Part shown: positions 5,612-6,840 of the stretch, in pieces
Layout: each line of letters begins with the position of its first letter
Numbering within the stretch: the first letter of the stretch is position 1
Translations under genes and position numbers: made by a program
Assembly: GCA_014730295.1 (NCBI GenBank)
Contig: WJIN01000380.1
Coordinates: 1 to 6,840 of the forward strand
Direction of reading: 5' to 3'
Source: Promethearchaeota archaeon
Lineage (GTDB): Archaea > Asgardarchaeota > Lokiarchaeia > Sigynarchaeales > SOKP01
Length of the DNA: 6,840 nucleotides
Notes under the pieces: model-generated
What the model was told of the DNA's origin: nothing
Database searches by the model: none
The model's input: the letters and a program-made list of their open reading frames with translations, nothing else

Positions 5612-6592
5612 CTAACTAAAATTATAAAATTGATTCATGAGTTTTTCTTTAGTCACTTGATAAAATTCCCGAGCCTCTTCGGCGGTCTTCGGATTCACAT
5701 CTAAATTTTCATGGACGATATCATTACGCATTAATCTCCATTTATGAAATTTATCGAGAAGATTAAAATCTTTCCCAAGTTTCGTTTGAACCTGTTCTAT
5801 CATATCGGAAGTATTTAAATCATCATCATTCGGAATCGGTTCTCCTATAACTCGAAGATAAATGATTTCTACGATCTTTTCGATACTCAGATACATTAAT
5901 CTAATAAATTCCTTATAGTTCCGATTATCAAAGGCTCTATTTGAATCATTTTCGACTTCTTGAATTTTCTTTTCTAACTCTTTAAGACCTTTATCGATAA
6001 ATTTTTGATAGTCATTAATATCACCAATATTATATTTTTGCGCATCATTAAACTCCCTTCTTGAATCAAACCCACCTTTTCTCGCCTTTATAAAATCCTT
6101 ATAATTATCGAAATCTGTACTTTTCCATTCCTTAAATTCATTAATATCTTTTATACCAAACTTTTTAGCTTCGAGATACTCTTTTCTATTTGAAAATGAA
6201 TATTTTTTTGCCTCCTGAAATAAGTCAAAATCTTCCTTGCGTAATCCAAAATTTGCTTCAATAAATTCCTCAAACTTCATGTAATCGTCAATTTCATAAT
6301 ATTGACAAACTAAATACTGTTTCATTTCTTCGCAATTAAATTTTTCAATGTTAAAAAAATCTTCAAGATATTCTATTTCATCTCTAGAAGGCTGGAAAAT
6401 TATTCCTTCTTTAATTAGATACAAATAATTTGTAGATCTATGATGGGGAGGACCAATTTGGAGATCACTAAAGAGGATTTTAAGATCCTCATTCTTCAAA
6501 AGATTCGCAAATTGTCGGGCTGATAGTGAAATTCTAGCTAAATTTGATCCACGTAATTGTTTTGTAAAAATAATTTTAGGAATTTTTGCCAT
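5612..6592 (-). CDS. Repeat-HEPN protein, candidate RNase effector
   Basis: This 326-residue protein has three visible parts. Residues 1-105 are an unrecognised N-terminal domain (KIIFTKQLRGSNLARISLSA onward). Residues about 105-204 hold roughly seven tandem 12-16-residue helical units of the form xxE(F/Y)xxAKKxGFxx, for example RKEYLEAKKFGIKDI, YKDFIKARKGGFDS and RREFNDAQKYNIGDI. Residues about 205-322 form a helical bundle (YKEFIRLMYLSIEKIVEIIY, then a loop, then KFHKWRLMRNDIVHENL) with RNDIVH at 289-294. This fits the R-x4-6-H catalytic motif of HEPN domains, many of which are metal-independent RNases in toxin-antitoxin and defence systems. The HEPN assignment is strong; RNase activity is inferred. 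No nucleotidyltransferase antitoxin is adjacent in the window. The protein has no membrane span. The ATG at 6592 follows a TATA-like element and a short leader without a clear ribosome site. Confidence 0.85.
   Translation of the reverse strand: MAKIPKIIFTKQLRGSNLARISLSARQFANLLKNEDLKILFSDLQIGPPHHRSTNYLYLIKEGIIFQPSRDEIEYLEDFFNIEKFNCEEMKQYLVCQYYEIDDYMKFEEFIEANFGLRKEDFDLFQEAKKYSFSNRKEYLEAKKFGIKDINEFKEWKSTDFDNYKDFIKARKGGFDSRREFNDAQKYNIGDINDYQKFIDKGLKELEKKIQEVENDSNRAFDNRNYKEFIRLMYLSIEKIVEIIYLRVIGEPIPNDDDLNTSDMIEQVQTKLGKDFNLLDKFHKWRLMRNDIVHENLDVNPKTAEEAREFYQVTKEKLMNQFYNFS
5981..6274 (-). repeat. Region coding seven degenerate short helical repeats
   Basis: These bases encode residues about 107-204 of the HEPN protein. 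Aligned units share an acidic-aromatic pair, then Ala-(Lys/Arg/Gln)-Lys, then Gly-Phe/Ile at 12-16-residue spacing. The DNA is diverged between units, so this is an old protein-level repeat rather than recent tandem duplication. Its likely role is recognition or spacing. Confidence 0.6.
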
Positions 6593-6626
6593 AATTTTTC
6601 AAGATTATTTTAATTCTGATATTGTT

Positions 6627-6652
6627 ACTATATAATTTCTCTAAATATAAAG
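6627..6652 (-). promoter_or_regulatory. Candidate TATA elements for the HEPN gene
   Basis: On the minus strand, CTTTATATTT (6652-6643) and ATTATATAGT (6636-6627) both resemble TATA boxes. The nearer one would give a leader of about 13 bases, which suits the missing ribosome site. Confidence 0.4.
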
Positions 6653-6763
6653 TTTGGACGAATAATTGGATGTTAATATTACTAATTACACAATTATTTA
6701 GTTTTATTCTCATAATATATTGGGTCAAAAGTTAGTTATGTTTATATATAACAAAATCACAAA

Positions 6764-6774
6764 CTATATTTAAG
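6764..6774 (+). promoter_or_regulatory. Candidate TATA box for the gene at 6803
   Basis: CTATATTTAAG lies about 34 bases before the ATG, placing transcription start close to the start codon. A second, more distant TTTATATATAA is at 6741-6751. Confidence 0.4.
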
Positions 6775-6802
6775 CCAAAGAGACAAAAAATAGAGAGATT
6801 GT

Positions 6803-6840
6803 ATGAGATATTATTGCAATATATGTAAGAGGGATATAAC
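6803..6840 (+). CDS. Partial gene: N-terminus with CxxC zinc-finger half
   Basis: An ATG at 6803 opens a frame running off the window end. The visible residues are MRYYCNICKRDI, with Cys5 and Cys8 forming a CxxC. Many archaeal zinc-ribbon proteins start in this way (a few aromatic residues, CxxC, then an I-T/S-like turn), so a zinc-binding protein is likely. Only 12 residues are seen, so the family cannot be named. A promoter-like TATA element at the right distance supports the start. It is divergent from the HEPN gene. Confidence 0.5.
   Translation, partial: MRYYCNICKRDI

Larger units (their letters stand above)
6593..6802. other. Divergent promoter region
   Basis: 210 AT-rich bases separate two divergent starts. 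Besides the TATA-like elements listed separately, it contains an 8-base inverted repeat AATAATTG (6661-6668) / CAATTATT (6691-6698) near the middle. That could bind a shared regulator, or could be chance at this composition. Confidence 0.45.

Noticed and set aside
1..6840. CRISPR arrays, tRNA or rRNA genes, replication origin
   Set aside because: No regularly spaced repeats, cloverleaf-like sequence, rRNA signature or clustered origin boxes were seen on reading both strands by eye; a covariance-model search would settle it.

Overview
This is an AT-rich archaeal window, roughly one third GC by eye. The archaeal assignment rests on two information-processing and housekeeping genes: a complete group II chaperonin (thermosome) subunit at 3593-5290, and a 53-codon ribosomal protein eL40 at 2184-2345. 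TATA-box-like elements and T-tract gene ends fit the same picture. The lineage is not decidable from this window. The low GC, loose gene packing and a repeat-HEPN protein would suit an Asgard archaeon, but that is a guess.

Layout. (1) 1-634: a decayed IS200/IS605-type element. TnpB has lost its middle, including two of the three RuvC catalytic acids, but the 3' structured part (omega-RNA scaffold hairpins and right end) is intact. (2) 655-1095, minus strand: a C_GCAxxG_C_C-type redox protein whose first expected cysteine is replaced. The element's right end lies about 20 bases beyond its stop codon. (3) 1096-1401: a spacer with a strong inverted repeat and a possible frameshifted small ORF. 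(4) 1402-2073: an unrecognised four-helix membrane protein. (5) 2184-2345: eL40, followed by a candidate 59-residue single-span membrane protein (2451-2630) and an AT-rich spacer with a 14-base inverted repeat. (6) 2836-3336: an uncharacterised soluble protein with an HGPYGIWGH signature. (7) 3593-5290: thermosome subunit with a Gly-Met tail. (8) 5612-6592, minus strand: a protein with an unknown N-terminus, about seven short helical repeats and a C-terminal HEPN domain with an intact RNDIVH motif. (9) 6803-6840: the start of a CxxC protein, divergent from the HEPN gene.

There is no convincing multi-gene operon: spacers are about 100-490 bases and most genes appear to have their own promoter. 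The most interesting items are the remnant with a dead TnpB and a preserved omega-RNA, the repeat-HEPN protein (a candidate RNase effector), and the HGPYGIWGH protein. No complete, recognisable new multi-gene system is visible.
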